A stretch of 64,000 nucleotides of DNA from Idiomarina piscisalsi. Lineage in GTDB: Bacteria; Pseudomonadota; Gammaproteobacteria; Enterobacterales; Alteromonadaceae. A program made the translations under genes and the position numbers. The DNA is taken from NCBI RefSeq assembly GCF_002211765.1, contig NZ_CP022133.1:434001-498000 (forward strand), in the 5' to 3' direction. The notes beneath the pieces are model-generated. The model was not told the origin of the DNA. It made no database searches and saw only the letters and a list, made by a program, of their open reading frames with translations. Below are positions 28,299 to 40,928 of the stretch, in pieces (the first letter of the stretch is position 1; the number at the start of each line of letters is the position of its first letter).

Positions 28299-30218
28299 AT
28301 GCGCGTATCTGCATTCAGTCGAGTTTCTTCTTTTATTTTACTTGGGTTATCGCTGATTTTTCTTGGCGTGCTTTTTTGGTCGAGTCAAAAGCTTAGCACT
28401 ATTGAAAAAAAGCAAGCCGCTTATTCGTCGGTCAAGCAAAGCTTGATGGTTAATGTGGTGACGGATCTCAGCGGTTATTTGCAATCCGGAAACACCGTAT
28501 TGCTCACTGATGCCAAAAAAGCGGTAGAGCAGGCTGAAACCAAATTGGTTGATTTAGGCTTTGAGAGAAGCTCTGATGTGATTAAGCAACTTCAGTCAAT
28601 AAATAACAGGATAGGCCAGGACTATCGTTCAATAGGTAAACTCTCTGGTCAGGAAGCGGCTTTACTGTTCAATGCTGAACGTTCGTTGTTCAGTGAGCTT
28701 TCGCGTTTATTTGATTATGCCCAAAAAGGAAGCGGAGATAACCCTTCTGTCAGTCAAAAATACACCCAGATAGGCAGTGACCTCACTCTGCTAATAGGAG
28801 AGCTTGTTCACACCCGTGAACGCTTGTTCAATGGCGAAATTAGTCAAGACGTGCTTGAGCAAGTTCTTAACTCGATACAGCAGGAAATAAGTAGGCTGGA
28901 GCAGTTGCCAGAATTGGGTGTGAAGGAAGAGTTGCCTGATCAGTCGATGATGCTTGTTCAGCGGGAGGCTAAAGAGCTTGGTCCTAAAATCATTTCGGAG
29001 ATGTCCAGTTTAGTTAACCGTTACCCACGCGAGCTATCATCCACTCTTGATTTAATTGCCGAGCGAGAGCTCGCATTCAAACGTATCTCGGATGACATAG
29101 CGCAAATTCAGGTTATAGCAGTAGCCGCTGAAAAGCAGCTTATCGACATTCAGCAAGAGCAACTTTTCCAGATAAAGGTCACAATTATGGCGTTAGTTGC
29201 GGCCTTACTGTTTTTTGCCTTCATCAATTTTTTATTGCTAAAACGAATGGTTTTGACGCCACTACGTAGTTTACGCGATGCTATGCAGCAGCTTCTTGAA
29301 CAGAAGCAGCTTAACTACCTGCCTGGCGCAGATAAAAAAACGGAGTTTGGAGAAGTTGCCAAATTCTTTAACGGTATGCTCGAGCAAACAAAATCTGGTG
29401 AAGCGCAAAAGTCCCATCAAATGTCCGTTGTGAATGAGGCTCTTAAAACAGTGATAAAAGAGCTGCAAGAGCTGGTATCGTCGTCACATAAAACTCAAAC
29501 ATCCGCGGAGTCAACCATAGGCGGCATTAGCCAGCTTAATGAACTGACGAATTCTTTAAATGACTGCACTGCGGCGCTTGAGCAGAACGCAGTAGGTACA
29601 CAAAAGTCGATGCAAACAAGCCGGGAATACATTCGAAAACTCAGTGATGCGTCGAAAATGAATGAACAGGCAATGAGTTCCGCAAAAACGTCGGTCAATG
29701 AGCTTGCCGTCTCGGTTGAACACGTGAATAGTGCATTGTCTGTTATTTCAGGCATTGCAGATCAAACGAACTTACTCGCGCTAAATGCTGCGATAGAAGC
29801 GGCCCGAGCCGGAGAACAGGGACGAGGCTTTGCCGTCGTGGCTGACGAAGTCAGGCAGTTGGCTCAAAAAACTCAGTCTTCACTGACTAGCATTGATAGT
29901 ACACTGGGCAAGCTGGCGGAAGCGTCCGCTGCAATAGAGAATAGCTACCAACATATTATAGAAACGAGTTCGAATCAGCATGACTACGTGAATGTCCTGG
30001 TGGATACGGCGGATGAAGTTTCAAAGAAAGCACAGGTTTCAAGTGATGAGGCGAAAACGTCTCTGCAGCTTGCCGAGCAACAAAGTTTGAGAGTGACAGC
30101 GTTTTCCGAAGAGATTCGATTGTTAATTGAGAATATGGGTCATGCGCATCATTTGTTGAAAAATGTTGAAAGACAAGTTGACACGCAACAAAGTGAAATT
30201 GAACAGGTGTTCAGATGA
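28299..30218 (+). CDS. Methyl-accepting chemotaxis protein
   Basis: This is a 639-residue chemoreceptor. The first membrane segment spans about residues 10-28. A largely helical periplasmic region (about 30-285) follows, with no recognised ligand-binding signature. The second membrane segment is about 291-313, then a HAMP region beginning [16 protein letters not shown]. The signalling domain contains [20 protein letters not shown] near residue 487 and [16 protein letters not shown]. The C-terminus ends EIEQVFR without a CheR-type aromatic pentapeptide. A sigma-28-like promoter lies immediately upstream. Ligand unknown. Confidence 0.95.
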   Translation: MRVSAFSRVSSFILLGLSLIFLGVLFWSSQKLSTIEKKQAAYSSVKQSLMVNVVTDLSGYLQSGNTVLLTDAKKAVEQAETKLVDLGFERSSDVIKQLQSINNRIGQDYRSIGKLSGQEAALLFNAERSLFSELSRLFDYAQKGSGDNPSVSQKYTQIGSDLTLLIGELVHTRERLFNGEISQDVLEQVLNSIQQEISRLEQLPELGVKEELPDQSMMLVQREAKELGPKIISEMSSLVNRYPRELSSTLDLIAERELAFKRISDDIAQIQVIAVAAEKQLIDIQQEQLFQIKVTIMALVAALLFFAFINFLLLKRMVLTPLRSLRDAMQQLLEQKQLNYLPGADKKTEFGEVAKFFNGMLEQTKSGEAQKSHQMSVVNEALKTVIKELQELVSSSHKTQTSAESTIGGISQLNELTNSLNDCTAALEQNAVGTQKSMQTSREYIRKLSDASKMNEQAMSSAKTSVNELAVSVEHVNSALSVISGIADQTNLLALNAAIEAARAGEQGRGFAVVADEVRQLAQKTQSSLTSIDSTLGKLAEASAAIENSYQHIIETSSNQHDYVNVLVDTADEVSKKAQVSSDEAKTSLQLAEQQSLRVTAFSEEIRLLIENMGHAHHLLKNVERQVDTQQSEIEQVFR

Positions 30219-30310
30219 CGGCGAATTAATCAAACACCATGGTTCCATTTACAGAAACTTTTCGCTACCATTCGCGCAGCTAACAACAGCTGAAAAAATT
30301 GGAACTGGTT

Positions 30311-30991
30311 ATGTCAATGAACTCATTCCTTGGGGTATTTGCAAAGTCCCCGATTAAACCAATGATCGAGCACATGGACGAAGTGCACCGCTGTGCTGAA
30401 GCACTGAAAGAGTTTTTTAAAGCGGTATACGCTAAGGACTGGGCGTCAGCAGAAACTGCGCGTAGCAAAATCGTTACGCACGAGCAAAAGGCGGATGAAC
30501 TCAAACGTAAAATTCGCTTAAACCTCCCAAGTGGCTTATTTATGCCGGTTGAGCGTACTGACTTACTTGAGTTGGTATCCCAGCAAGACCGTATTGCCAA
30601 TAAAGCCAAAGACATTTCAGGTCTTATGACCGGCCGTGAATTAACGATTCCTGAGCCGCTGGTGACAGACTTTGATGCCTACCTAAACCGTTGTATAGAT
30701 GCCGCTGCTAAAGCCAGAGAAACCATTGGCGAGTTTGACGACTTGCTGGAAACTGGTTTCAAAGGTCGTGAACGCGACTTGGTTGATGACTTCATTGCAG
30801 AACTTGATGCAATTGAAGCAGACACCGATAAGCTGCAAATCCAGTTACGCAAAGACTTGCGCAAAATAGAGCTGGATATGAACCCACTGGATGCCATGTT
30901 CCTATATCGAATCCTGGACTGGGTGGGTGACTTAGCTGACTTGTCTGAACGAGTTGGTGCACGTTTCGAATTGATGCTGGCGCGAGTCTAA
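30311..30991 (+). CDS. DUF47 family PhoU-like protein, partner of Pit transporter
   Basis: This 226-residue all-helical protein is of the DUF47 (TIGR00153) family, distantly related to PhoU and typically encoded next to Pit phosphate transporters, whose activity it is thought to modulate. I chose the ATG at 30311 over a TTG 4 codons earlier; another ATG lies 2 codons on. Recognisable segments: PMIEHMDEVHRCAEALKEF, THEQKADELKRKIRLNLP, ERTDLLELVSQQDRIANKAK and LDWVGDLADLSERVGARFEL with acidic clusters that may bind metal. The pit gene follows after 14 bases. Confidence 0.92.
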   Translation: MSMNSFLGVFAKSPIKPMIEHMDEVHRCAEALKEFFKAVYAKDWASAETARSKIVTHEQKADELKRKIRLNLPSGLFMPVERTDLLELVSQQDRIANKAKDISGLMTGRELTIPEPLVTDFDAYLNRCIDAAAKARETIGEFDDLLETGFKGRERDLVDDFIAELDAIEADTDKLQIQLRKDLRKIELDMNPLDAMFLYRILDWVGDLADLSERVGARFELMLARV

Positions 30992-31005
30992 GCGGAGTCT
31001 AATTT

Positions 31006-32277
31006 ATGGATATTATTTCAAGTTACAGCATGCTGCTTATCGGCATGGCGGCTATCTTCGGCTTTTTTATGGCCTGGGGGATCGGTGCTAATGACGTTGC
31101 TAACGCCATGGGCACCTCGGTTGGCTCAAAAGCATTAACGATTAAGCAAGCCATTCTTATTGCAATGGTGTTTGAGTTCGCCGGTGCTTATCTTGCGGGC
31201 GGCGAAGTCACTTCTACTATACGTAAAGGCATTATTGACTCAGCCTACTTCGTTGATCAGCCGGAGCTGCTTGTCTTCGGTATGATTTCAGCGCTTCTGG
31301 CTGCCGGTTTCTGGCTGCTTATTGCCTCATACTTAGGTTGGCCGGTGTCTACGACGCATTCAATCATTGGTGCCATTGTTGGTTTCTCCGCGGTTGGTGT
31401 CAGTATGGAGTCAGTGCAATGGGCCAAAGTAGGTGGCGTTGTCGGTAGTTGGGTTGTCACGCCGGCGATATCCGGTTTTATTGCTTATCTCATATTTATG
31501 AGTGCTCAGAAGCTTATTTTTGACCGCTCAAACCCATTGAAAATGGCGCAGCGATACGTACCTTTTTACATGGGGCTTGCTGGCTTCGTCCTATCGCTGG
31601 TTACCATTAAAAAGGGCTTGAAGCACGTTGGTTTAGACTTAGGCAGTCTGGAGGGCTACCTTTGGGCGCTGGGTATTGCAGTGCTTGTGTTTGTTATCGG
31701 CAAGCTGGCTATCGGCCGCCTTAAGTTTAACCCGTCAGACGACAAAGATATGCACTACACCAACGTTGAGAAAGTGTTCGCAGTGCTGATGGTAGTTACG
31801 GCTTGTGCTATGGCATTTGCTCACGGCTCTAATGATGTGGCTAACGCCATTGGTCCGCTTGCTGCGGTTGTCAGTGTCGTAACAAACGGCGGCGAAATAG
31901 GTGGCAAAGCGCAGTTGGCATGGTGGATATTGCCGCTGGGCGGTATTGGTATCGTTGCTGGTTTAGCGATGCTGGGCAAACGTGTTATTGCGACCATTGG
32001 TAAAGGTATTACTCACTTAACGCCCAGCCGTGGTTTCGCAGCCGAATTGGCTGCTGCGTCTACCGTCGTGCTTGCGTCAGGTACTGGCTTGCCAATCTCG
32101 ACTACGCAAACTCTGGTAGGTGCTGTACTTGGTGTGGGCATGGCTCGCGGTATTGCGGCTCTTAACTTAGGGGTTGTACGCAATATCGTGGTGTCCTGGG
32201 TCGTTACTCTGCCGGCCGGTGCCATCATGTCGATCGCGTTCTTCTATATTCTGAAGGCCATATTTGGCGTTGCATAA
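31006..32277 (+). CDS. pit: Inorganic phosphate transporter, PiT family
   Basis: This is a low-affinity cation-coupled phosphate permease of the inner membrane, 423 residues with about 10-11 hydrophobic segments. The two family repeats carry the signatures GIGANDVANAMGTSVGSKAL near residue 27 and AHGSNDVANAIGPLAAV near residue 273. Paired motifs STTHSIIGAIVG and STTQTLVGAVLG follow each one. PiT proteins may transport metal-phosphate complexes. It is co-transcribed with the DUF47 gene and followed by a hairpin. No pho box was recognised upstream. Confidence 0.94.
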   Translation: MDIISSYSMLLIGMAAIFGFFMAWGIGANDVANAMGTSVGSKALTIKQAILIAMVFEFAGAYLAGGEVTSTIRKGIIDSAYFVDQPELLVFGMISALLAAGFWLLIASYLGWPVSTTHSIIGAIVGFSAVGVSMESVQWAKVGGVVGSWVVTPAISGFIAYLIFMSAQKLIFDRSNPLKMAQRYVPFYMGLAGFVLSLVTIKKGLKHVGLDLGSLEGYLWALGIAVLVFVIGKLAIGRLKFNPSDDKDMHYTNVEKVFAVLMVVTACAMAFAHGSNDVANAIGPLAAVVSVVTNGGEIGGKAQLAWWILPLGGIGIVAGLAMLGKRVIATIGKGITHLTPSRGFAAELAAASTVVLASGTGLPISTTQTLVGAVLGVGMARGIAALNLGVVRNIVVSWVVTLPAGAIMSIAFFYILKAIFGVA

Positions 32278-32301
32278 GTTTGCATTAAGAAACCTTGAAA
32301 A

Positions 32302-32328
32302 GGCAGCCTGTTTCAGTGACAGGCTGCC
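32302..32328 (+). terminator. Hairpin after pit, probable terminator without a clear T tract
   Basis: A perfect 10-base stem, GGCAGCCTGT (32302-32311) with ACAGGCTGCC (32319-32328), has a 7-base loop. What follows is GACTTTCC, so classical intrinsic termination may be weak; it may also stabilise the 3' end of the pit mRNA. It separates pit from queA. Confidence 0.6.
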
Positions 32329-32379
32329 GACTTTCCAGTAAAATCCGCGCTTTATAAAGTGTTTCCGAAAAGCGCAGGT

Positions 32380-33435
32380 ATGTCAGAAAATAACCCTTCT
32401 TCTTTAAAAGTCAGTGACTTCTCGTTCGATTTGCCTGACGAGCTTATTGCCCGCTATCCGCAAGAGCAGCGTAGTGCGAGTCGCTTGTTGCAAGTCAATG
32501 CTGAGTTAAAATCGATTGAGCATAAGCAGTTTACTGACATTGTCGGCGCCTTAAACCCAGGCGATCTTTTGGTATTCAATGACACTCGCGTTATTCCGGC
32601 TCGCCTGCTGGGCGAAAAAGTATCCGGCGGAAAAGTAGAGGTTTTGATAGAACGTTTGTTGGATGACCACCGAGTATTGGCTCACGTACGCTCAAACCGC
32701 TCACCAAAAGCGGGCGCCGAATTGCTGCTGGAAGGCGCTGTCAAAGTGACTATGCTGGCGCGACACGGCGCTTTATTTGAGCTTAAATTTGAGCATGAAG
32801 AACCGGTATTGGATATTCTTGAGGAATATGGCCACATGCCGTTACCTCCTTACATTGATCGCCCGGATGAAAGCTCGGACAAAGAGCGTTATCAAACCGT
32901 TTATAACCGAGAGCCAGGCGCAGTAGCGGCACCGACCGCAGGCTTGCATTTTGACGACGATATTTTAGAAAAGCTAAAAGCCAAAGGCGTTAACTTTGCT
33001 TATGTGACACTGCACGTGGGGGCGGGGACATTCCAGCCGGTGCGCGTGGACAACATCAATGATCATGTCATGCACAGCGAATACGCTAAAGTGGGTGACG
33101 AGACTTGCAATGCGATAAAGCAGACGAAAGCCAATGGCGGGCGAGTGGTTGCTGTCGGTACGACGTCGGTTCGATCGCTTGAGTCTGCCGCCAATGCGTC
33201 AAACTCTGATGATATTGAACCGTTCTTTGACGACACCGATATTTTTATTTATCCCGGATACGAGTTTCAGGTTGTCAACAGCTTAATTACTAATTTTCAT
33301 TTACCGGAATCGACACTCATTATGTTGGTTTCGGCATTTGCCGGTCGTGACCTGATAATGGAAGCTTACCAACAAGCCATTAATGAGAAGTACCGATTCT
33401 TTAGCTACGGCGACGCAATGCTGTTGCAGCGATAA
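32380..33435 (+). CDS. queA: tRNA preQ1(34) S-adenosylmethionine ribosyltransferase-isomerase QueA
   Basis: QueA transfers and rearranges the ribosyl part of SAM onto preQ1 in tRNA to give epoxyqueuosine. I took the ATG at 32380 (351 residues); a GTG 7 codons upstream is possible. Motifs: [30 protein letters not shown] near residue 60, [11 protein letters not shown] near residue 150, [11 protein letters not shown] near 185, [15 protein letters not shown] near 210 and [21 protein letters not shown] near 305. It is followed after 26 bases by tgt, the preceding enzyme of queuosine biosynthesis. Confidence 0.96.
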   Translation: MSENNPSSLKVSDFSFDLPDELIARYPQEQRSASRLLQVNAELKSIEHKQFTDIVGALNPGDLLVFNDTRVIPARLLGEKVSGGKVEVLIERLLDDHRVLAHVRSNRSPKAGAELLLEGAVKVTMLARHGALFELKFEHEEPVLDILEEYGHMPLPPYIDRPDESSDKERYQTVYNREPGAVAAPTAGLHFDDDILEKLKAKGVNFAYVTLHVGAGTFQPVRVDNINDHVMHSEYAKVGDETCNAIKQTKANGGRVVAVGTTSVRSLESAANASNSDDIEPFFDDTDIFIYPGYEFQVVNSLITNFHLPESTLIMLVSAFAGRDLIMEAYQQAINEKYRFFSYGDAMLLQR

Positions 33436-33455
33436 ACAGACAATTTTTGAAGTGA

Positions 33456-35875
<2,420 letters not shown>

Positions 35876-36017
35876 ATTCGCATCCTTACTGTCTGAGCTA
35901 GCTCAGAGTCTAGCGAGCATAGCCGAGAAACAACAGGATCTAGGGTCACCAAAGCTGTCACCTTAGCAATTGACGTCAATTGACATTGAATTATAAATAT
36001 TCAGCAATTACTTAAAA

Positions 36018-36039
36018 AATAGCAGATATTCGCTATTAT
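36018..36039 (+). promoter_or_regulatory. Possible -10 element with overlapping inverted repeat
   Basis: AATAGC (36018-36023) and GCTATT (36032-36037) form an inverted repeat with an 8-base centre, overlapping TATTAT (36034-36039), a reasonable -10 for the PilZ gene starting at 36079. No good -35 is visible. It could be an operator or coincidence in AT-rich DNA. Confidence 0.3.
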
Positions 36040-36078
36040 GAATGCTTAATAAAATAATAATAAAAAAGGACAACACTA

Positions 36079-36813
36079 ATGCACAGCGGCAAAGGTGTTT
36101 TGGCAAACAATCGCTTTCGGCAACCAGCTCAAATTACACTGAAGTCAAACGACGGTTACCAGACGTTGAACATAACGTTAGTTGGGCAGCAGTACCCGGA
36201 CTATTTGATTCTGGAACTTTCCCGACAGTATCGTTGGCAAGATATTCTGCCTCAGTTAAAAGCGAACAAAACATTTGCTTTTACAACGGTGGCTGCATCG
36301 GGTGAACAAGTGACGGGAACAGTCGACTTATTGAGTATGACACAGTTTCCGCAAAAGCTTCTGTTTGTCAGCTATCCTCGAGAAGCGAATATCCAGTCTT
36401 TGCGCACATCGCCCCGCATCCCTGTTAATTGCAACGCTGAACTCCAGTTACATCACGGGTACGGTAAGGGAAACCGACTCGCAGGAACAATCATTGATGT
36501 TTCCGGGAAGGGGGTTGGTTTCCAATACAAAGGTACTCAGCCGGCGTGTATTGACGATACAGAGGACTTACTTGCCAGTGTCACGGTGTTGAGCTCTGAG
36601 TCAGATTTTTCGCTCGGACCGATGCACGTAAAAAGTTTGGACGTAGCAGGCCCTGAGGTTTGGCAATTCGGTTTAGCCTTTAAAAATAAGCCCGATGACC
36701 TGCAAAATTTTTTAGGCAAACTACTGATGGCGTCGTCGGAAGTGAAAGCACTATTAAGCGATAACGATATTGGTTTTGAAACATTGGATAACACTTTACA
36801 AGCTGAATCTTAG
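36079..36813 (+). CDS. PilZ domain c-di-GMP-binding protein (YcgR-like)
   Basis: This is a 244-residue protein with an N-terminal YcgR-like beta domain (about 15-100) and a C-terminal PilZ domain (about 105-235). The c-di-GMP signature is complete: an RxxxR (R109, R113 in RTSPR) followed by D140xSxxG145 in DVSGKGVG. In enterobacteria YcgR binds c-di-GMP and acts as a flagellar brake; other PilZ effectors act on secretion or adhesion, so the target here is open. It is monocistronic by position, divergent from the Ser/Thr kinase and 80 bases before rpsU. Confidence 0.88.
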   Translation: MHSGKGVLANNRFRQPAQITLKSNDGYQTLNITLVGQQYPDYLILELSRQYRWQDILPQLKANKTFAFTTVAASGEQVTGTVDLLSMTQFPQKLLFVSYPREANIQSLRTSPRIPVNCNAELQLHHGYGKGNRLAGTIIDVSGKGVGFQYKGTQPACIDDTEDLLASVTVLSSESDFSLGPMHVKSLDVAGPEVWQFGLAFKNKPDDLQNFLGKLLMASSEVKALLSDNDIGFETLDNTLQAES

Positions 36814-36872
36814 TCGGTACAATTCAGCACCAATTTAAGCCAGTAGCGGCTAATTTTTAATCAAATAGATAA

Positions 36873-37109
<237 letters not shown>

Positions 37110-37135
37110 GAGCGTTTAACGACAATTTGAGTGTT

Positions 37136-37181
37136 CACTTTTTCGTAAAGTGCTGGAAGCCGTGACTTGTTGTCGCGGCTT
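37136..37181 (+). terminator. Tandem hairpins between rpsU and dnaG, probable attenuator
   Basis: First stem: CACTTT (37136-37141) with AAAGTG (37147-37152). Second stem: AAGCCGTGAC (37157-37166) with GTCGCGGCTT (37172-37181), one T-G wobble, 5-base loop, followed by TCGTGTTTCT. The E. coli operon also has a partial terminator and processing at this point, making S21 much more abundant than primase. The same role is inferred here. Confidence 0.6.
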
Positions 37182-37223
37182 TCGTGTTTCTGTTGATTCT
37201 TTAACCTTGAAACTGAGACGGCA

Positions 37224-38969
37224 ATGGCAGGCTTGATCCCTAAAAGCTTTATTCACGATTTACTCGAAAGAGCAGACATTGTAGAAGTCGTTGACAGCCG
37301 TGTTCCGTTGAAAAAAGCAGGCAAGAATCACCAGGCCTGCTGTCCCTTCCATAACGAGAAATCGCCATCCTTCACAGTAAGCCAAGATAAGCAGTTTTAT
37401 CACTGTTTTGGGTGCGGCGCTCATGGTAACGCTATCGACTTTTTGATGGAGTTTGATGGCTTGCAATTCCCGGATGCGGTCGAAGAGCTCGCGGGCTTAA
37501 TGGGAGTTCAGGTGCCCAGAGAGGAACCGGAAAACCCGCAAGCGGCGCAACAAAAGCAGCAGCAAACTCAGGACGATGTCGCGATAATGAATCAAGCGGC
37601 ACGGTTCTATCAGCACCAACTGAAACATCATGCACGCTCAGCTCAGGTCATTGGTTATCTTAAGAAGCGTGGCCTGAGTGGAGAAACAGTTAAGCGTTTT
37701 CAAATAGGCTACGCGCCAGACGACTGGGACAGCTTGCTGAAAACGTTTGGACAAGGCGCGAAACAACGCCAACAGCTGCTTGAGCTGAAACTTATTAATC
37801 GTAATGACAAAGGTCGGCATTATGATTTTTTCCGTGACCGGGTGATGTTTCCCATCCATGACAGACGTGGACGCGTTGTCGGCTTTGGTGGGCGAATTAT
37901 CGAAGGTGACGGACCTAAATACTTGAACTCTCCAGAGACTCGGCTGTTTCATAAGGGCAGTGAGCTCTACGGTTACTGGCATATGCAGCAAGCGGTGCGT
38001 CGCCCAGAGCAAGTGGTGGTGGTTGAAGGTTATATGGACGTGGTTGCGTTGTCTCAAGCCGGTATTGACTATGCCGTTGCATCGCTGGGCACAGCAACAA
38101 CAACTGAGCAGTTACAGCGTCTATTCCGTACCTCACCACGTGTCGTTTGTTGCTATGATGGCGACCGTGCAGGGCGAGACGCCGCCTGGCGAGCGTTGGA
38201 AAATGCGCTGCCGTTATTAAAGGACGGTCTGGACATGGCTTTCTTATTCCTGCCAGAAGGGGAAGATCCAGACTCCGTTGTTAGAGATAAAGGCAATGAA
38301 GCGTTTGAGCAGGCCTTAACTCAAGCAAAACCTTTTACTGATTACTTTTTCGAACACCTTCAAGAGGGTATTGATGTCAGTACGGATGCAGGTCGATCGC
38401 AGTTGCTAAGCACAGCTAAGCCCCTTATTGAAAAAATAGCCAGCGGTTATTATCGCGACTCATTAATGCAGAGACTTGCGGAGGTGCTGCGTCGCGAAGC
38501 GTCTCAGTTAGAACGTCACTTTGATAAGCCCAGTTATAAGCGGCCAGCCTCAGAAGCTATTAAGATGACGCCTATCAGAAAAGCAATTTCTTTATTGCTT
38601 CAGTATCCGCAATTGGGCACTAAGATTGCGGTAAAAGAAGAGCTGCAAGGGTTGCAGCTGAGCGGTATTGATCTGTTTATTGAGCTTCATAAGCAGTGTG
38701 CGAACAGAGCAATGACGACAGCGCAGGTGTTGGAAAGCTGGCGTGACAGTAATTATTATTCAGCGTTACAAAAGCTCGCACTATGGGAACATCAGCTTGA
38801 TGACGAAAATATTGAACAAGAATTTTCTGATATTTTCATTTATTTGATTGATCAATACTTCGAGCAAAGAGCAAACGCCCTCTTGAAAAAATCGCAAGAG
38901 GCCGCATTAACTAAGGTAGAACGGCAAGAATACCAAACAATTTTGCAGTATTTAAACAAGGCAAAGTAA
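37224..38969 (+). CDS. dnaG: DNA primase DnaG
   Basis: DnaG makes RNA primers at the replication fork. It has 581 residues (E. coli 581). The N-terminal CHC2 zinc finger is seen in CCPFHNEKSPSF and YHCFGCGAHGNAIDF (about 38-70). The central catalytic region has FRDRVMFPIHDRRGRVVGFG and the TOPRIM motif VVEGYMDVVAL near residue 265 followed by CYDGDRAGRDAAWRA (DxD). The C-terminal about 150 residues are the helicase-binding domain that contacts DnaB. It lies between rpsU and rpoD as in nearly all gammaproteobacteria. Confidence 0.98.
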   Translation: MAGLIPKSFIHDLLERADIVEVVDSRVPLKKAGKNHQACCPFHNEKSPSFTVSQDKQFYHCFGCGAHGNAIDFLMEFDGLQFPDAVEELAGLMGVQVPREEPENPQAAQQKQQQTQDDVAIMNQAARFYQHQLKHHARSAQVIGYLKKRGLSGETVKRFQIGYAPDDWDSLLKTFGQGAKQRQQLLELKLINRNDKGRHYDFFRDRVMFPIHDRRGRVVGFGGRIIEGDGPKYLNSPETRLFHKGSELYGYWHMQQAVRRPEQVVVVEGYMDVVALSQAGIDYAVASLGTATTTEQLQRLFRTSPRVVCCYDGDRAGRDAAWRALENALPLLKDGLDMAFLFLPEGEDPDSVVRDKGNEAFEQALTQAKPFTDYFFEHLQEGIDVSTDAGRSQLLSTAKPLIEKIASGYYRDSLMQRLAEVLRREASQLERHFDKPSYKRPASEAIKMTPIRKAISLLLQYPQLGTKIAVKEELQGLQLSGIDLFIELHKQCANRAMTTAQVLESWRDSNYYSALQKLALWEHQLDDENIEQEFSDIFIYLIDQYFEQRANALLKKSQEAALTKVERQEYQTILQYLNKAK

Positions 38970-39010
38970 CACGCAATAATCAGCCTTTTCTAGCGTAAAA
39001 GACTGAATTC

Positions 39011-39019
39011 TGTTATACT
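39011..39019 (+). promoter_or_regulatory. Extended -10 promoter for rpoD
   Basis: TGT followed by TATACT (39014-39019) is an extended -10 with 5/6 match to TATAAT. No -35 resembling TTGACA is found 16-18 bases upstream, which is acceptable for extended -10 promoters. It lies in the dnaG-rpoD gap, 52 bases before the rpoD ATG, allowing rpoD transcription independent of rpsU. Confidence 0.5.
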
Positions 39020-39070
39020 GTTTGGTCATTTTGGGTATTCTACATTCACAGTCATGGGTGGAAAGTCTGT

Positions 39071-40903
39071 ATGCAGCAGAGTCGGCAATCGCAACTGAAA
39101 GTACTTATTGCGAAAGGCAAAGAGCAAGGGTTTTTAACTTTTGCAGAGGTTAACGATCACTTACCTCAGGAAATTGTAGATTCCGATCAGGTTGAAGATA
39201 TTATTCGCATGATCAATGACATGGGTATCCGTGTGTTTGAAAGTGCGCCCGATGCCGATGACTTGATGATGGCCGAAAGTGCTGCCGATGAAGATGCTGC
39301 GGAAGAAGCTGCGCAAGCCCTTGCGTCTGTAGACAGCGAAATAGGCCGAACGACTGACCCAGTGCGTATGTACATGCGCGAAATGGGAACCGTAGAGCTG
39401 CTGACTCGTGAAGGCGAAATTGATATTGCTAAGCGCATTGAAGAAGGTATTAACCAAGTTCAGTGTTCTGTGGCGGAATACCCCGAAGCCATTAACTTTC
39501 TGCTAGACCAGTGGGACTCTTACGAAGCCGAAGAGCTGCGTTTAACCGACATTATATCTGGCTTTATCGATCCGGAAGAGGTCGATGAAGCGCCTGTTGC
39601 TGCTACTCACGTTGGTTCTGAGCTACCAGACGAAGAGCTGGAAGACGAAGATGACGACGGAGATGATGACGAAGAAGAAGAGTCAGATACTGGTATTGAC
39701 CCGGAATTTGCTCGTGCCAAGTTTACCGAGCTGCGTGAACAATACGAAGCGACTCGTCAGGCAATCGCCAAACACGGTCGTGACGGTGCGGATGCTCGTG
39801 TCGAAATTGATAAGCTGAGCGACCTGTTCAAACAGTTCCGCTTGGTGCCAAAGCAGTTTGACCGTTTAGTGAAAGACATGCGTTCAATGATGCAGCGCGT
39901 GCGTGTGCAAGAACGCATTATTATGAAGTTAAGCGTTGAACAAGGCGGCATGCCTAAACGTGACTTTATGAAAGCCTTTGCCGGTAATGAAAACAGCATG
40001 GCGTGGGTTGATGCGCAAATCGGTTCAGGCGAGAGCTACGCCGGAACAATGAAAGAAACACGCGACGAAATTGAGCGTTGTGTGAATAAGTTGGTCGATG
40101 TTGAAAAAGAAACTGGCTTAACCATCGGTAAAGTGAAAGAAATTAACCGTCGCATGTCGATTGGTGAAGCAAAAGCTCGTCGTGCGAAAAAAGAGATGGT
40201 GGAAGCCAATCTGCGTTTGGTTATTTCAATTGCGAAGAAATACACCAACCGTGGCCTTCAATTCCTGGACTTAATTCAGGAAGGTAACATTGGCTTGATG
40301 AAAGCCGTGGATAAATTCGAATATCGTCGTGGTTATAAGTTCTCGACTTACGCGACCTGGTGGATTCGTCAGGCCATTACCCGCTCAATTGCGGATCAGG
40401 CACGTACTATTCGTATCCCGGTTCATATGATTGAAACCATCAATAAACTGAACCGTATTTCGCGCCAGATGTTGCAGGAAATGGGCCGCGAGCCGCAGCC
40501 GGAAGAGTTGGCTGAGCGCATGATGATGCCAGAAGACAAGATTCGTAAAGTCTTAAAAATTGCGAAAGAACCTATTTCAATGGAAACCCCCATTGGTGAC
40601 GATGAAGATTCGCACTTGGGTGACTTCATTGAAGACAATACGCTGGACTTGCCGATTGACTCAGCAACATCGGAAAGCTTGCGTAATTCAGTACGTGAAG
40701 TACTTGGTGGCCTGACCGCCCGTGAAGCGAAAGTCTTGCGTATGCGGTTTGGTATTGATATGAATACCGACCATACTTTAGAAGAAGTTGGTAAACAGTT
40801 TGATGTAACGCGTGAACGAATCCGTCAAATTGAAGCCAAAGCATTAAGAAAGCTTCGCCATCCAAGCCGCTCTGAGCAGCTTAAATCGTTCTTGGATGAG
40901 TAA
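39071..40903 (+). CDS. rpoD: RNA polymerase primary sigma factor RpoD (sigma-70)
   Basis: This is the housekeeping sigma factor, 610 residues (E. coli 613). It has region 1.1 at the N-terminus, [20 protein letters not shown] (region 1.2) near residue 97, and a non-conserved insert with a strongly acidic run (about 190-215, mostly Asp/Glu). Regions 2.3-2.4 include [20 protein letters not shown] and region 3 [14 protein letters not shown]. The region 4 helix-turn-helix is [19 protein letters not shown] near the C-terminus. It is the last gene of the macromolecular synthesis operon, with its own probable promoter. Confidence 0.98.
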   Translation: MQQSRQSQLKVLIAKGKEQGFLTFAEVNDHLPQEIVDSDQVEDIIRMINDMGIRVFESAPDADDLMMAESAADEDAAEEAAQALASVDSEIGRTTDPVRMYMREMGTVELLTREGEIDIAKRIEEGINQVQCSVAEYPEAINFLLDQWDSYEAEELRLTDIISGFIDPEEVDEAPVAATHVGSELPDEELEDEDDDGDDDEEEESDTGIDPEFARAKFTELREQYEATRQAIAKHGRDGADARVEIDKLSDLFKQFRLVPKQFDRLVKDMRSMMQRVRVQERIIMKLSVEQGGMPKRDFMKAFAGNENSMAWVDAQIGSGESYAGTMKETRDEIERCVNKLVDVEKETGLTIGKVKEINRRMSIGEAKARRAKKEMVEANLRLVISIAKKYTNRGLQFLDLIQEGNIGLMKAVDKFEYRRGYKFSTYATWWIRQAITRSIADQARTIRIPVHMIETINKLNRISRQMLQEMGREPQPEELAERMMMPEDKIRKVLKIAKEPISMETPIGDDEDSHLGDFIEDNTLDLPIDSATSESLRNSVREVLGGLTAREAKVLRMRFGIDMNTDHTLEEVGKQFDVTRERIRQIEAKALRKLRHPSRSEQLKSFLDE

Positions 40904-40928
40904 GATATTCTCTGACACAGGAGGCAGC

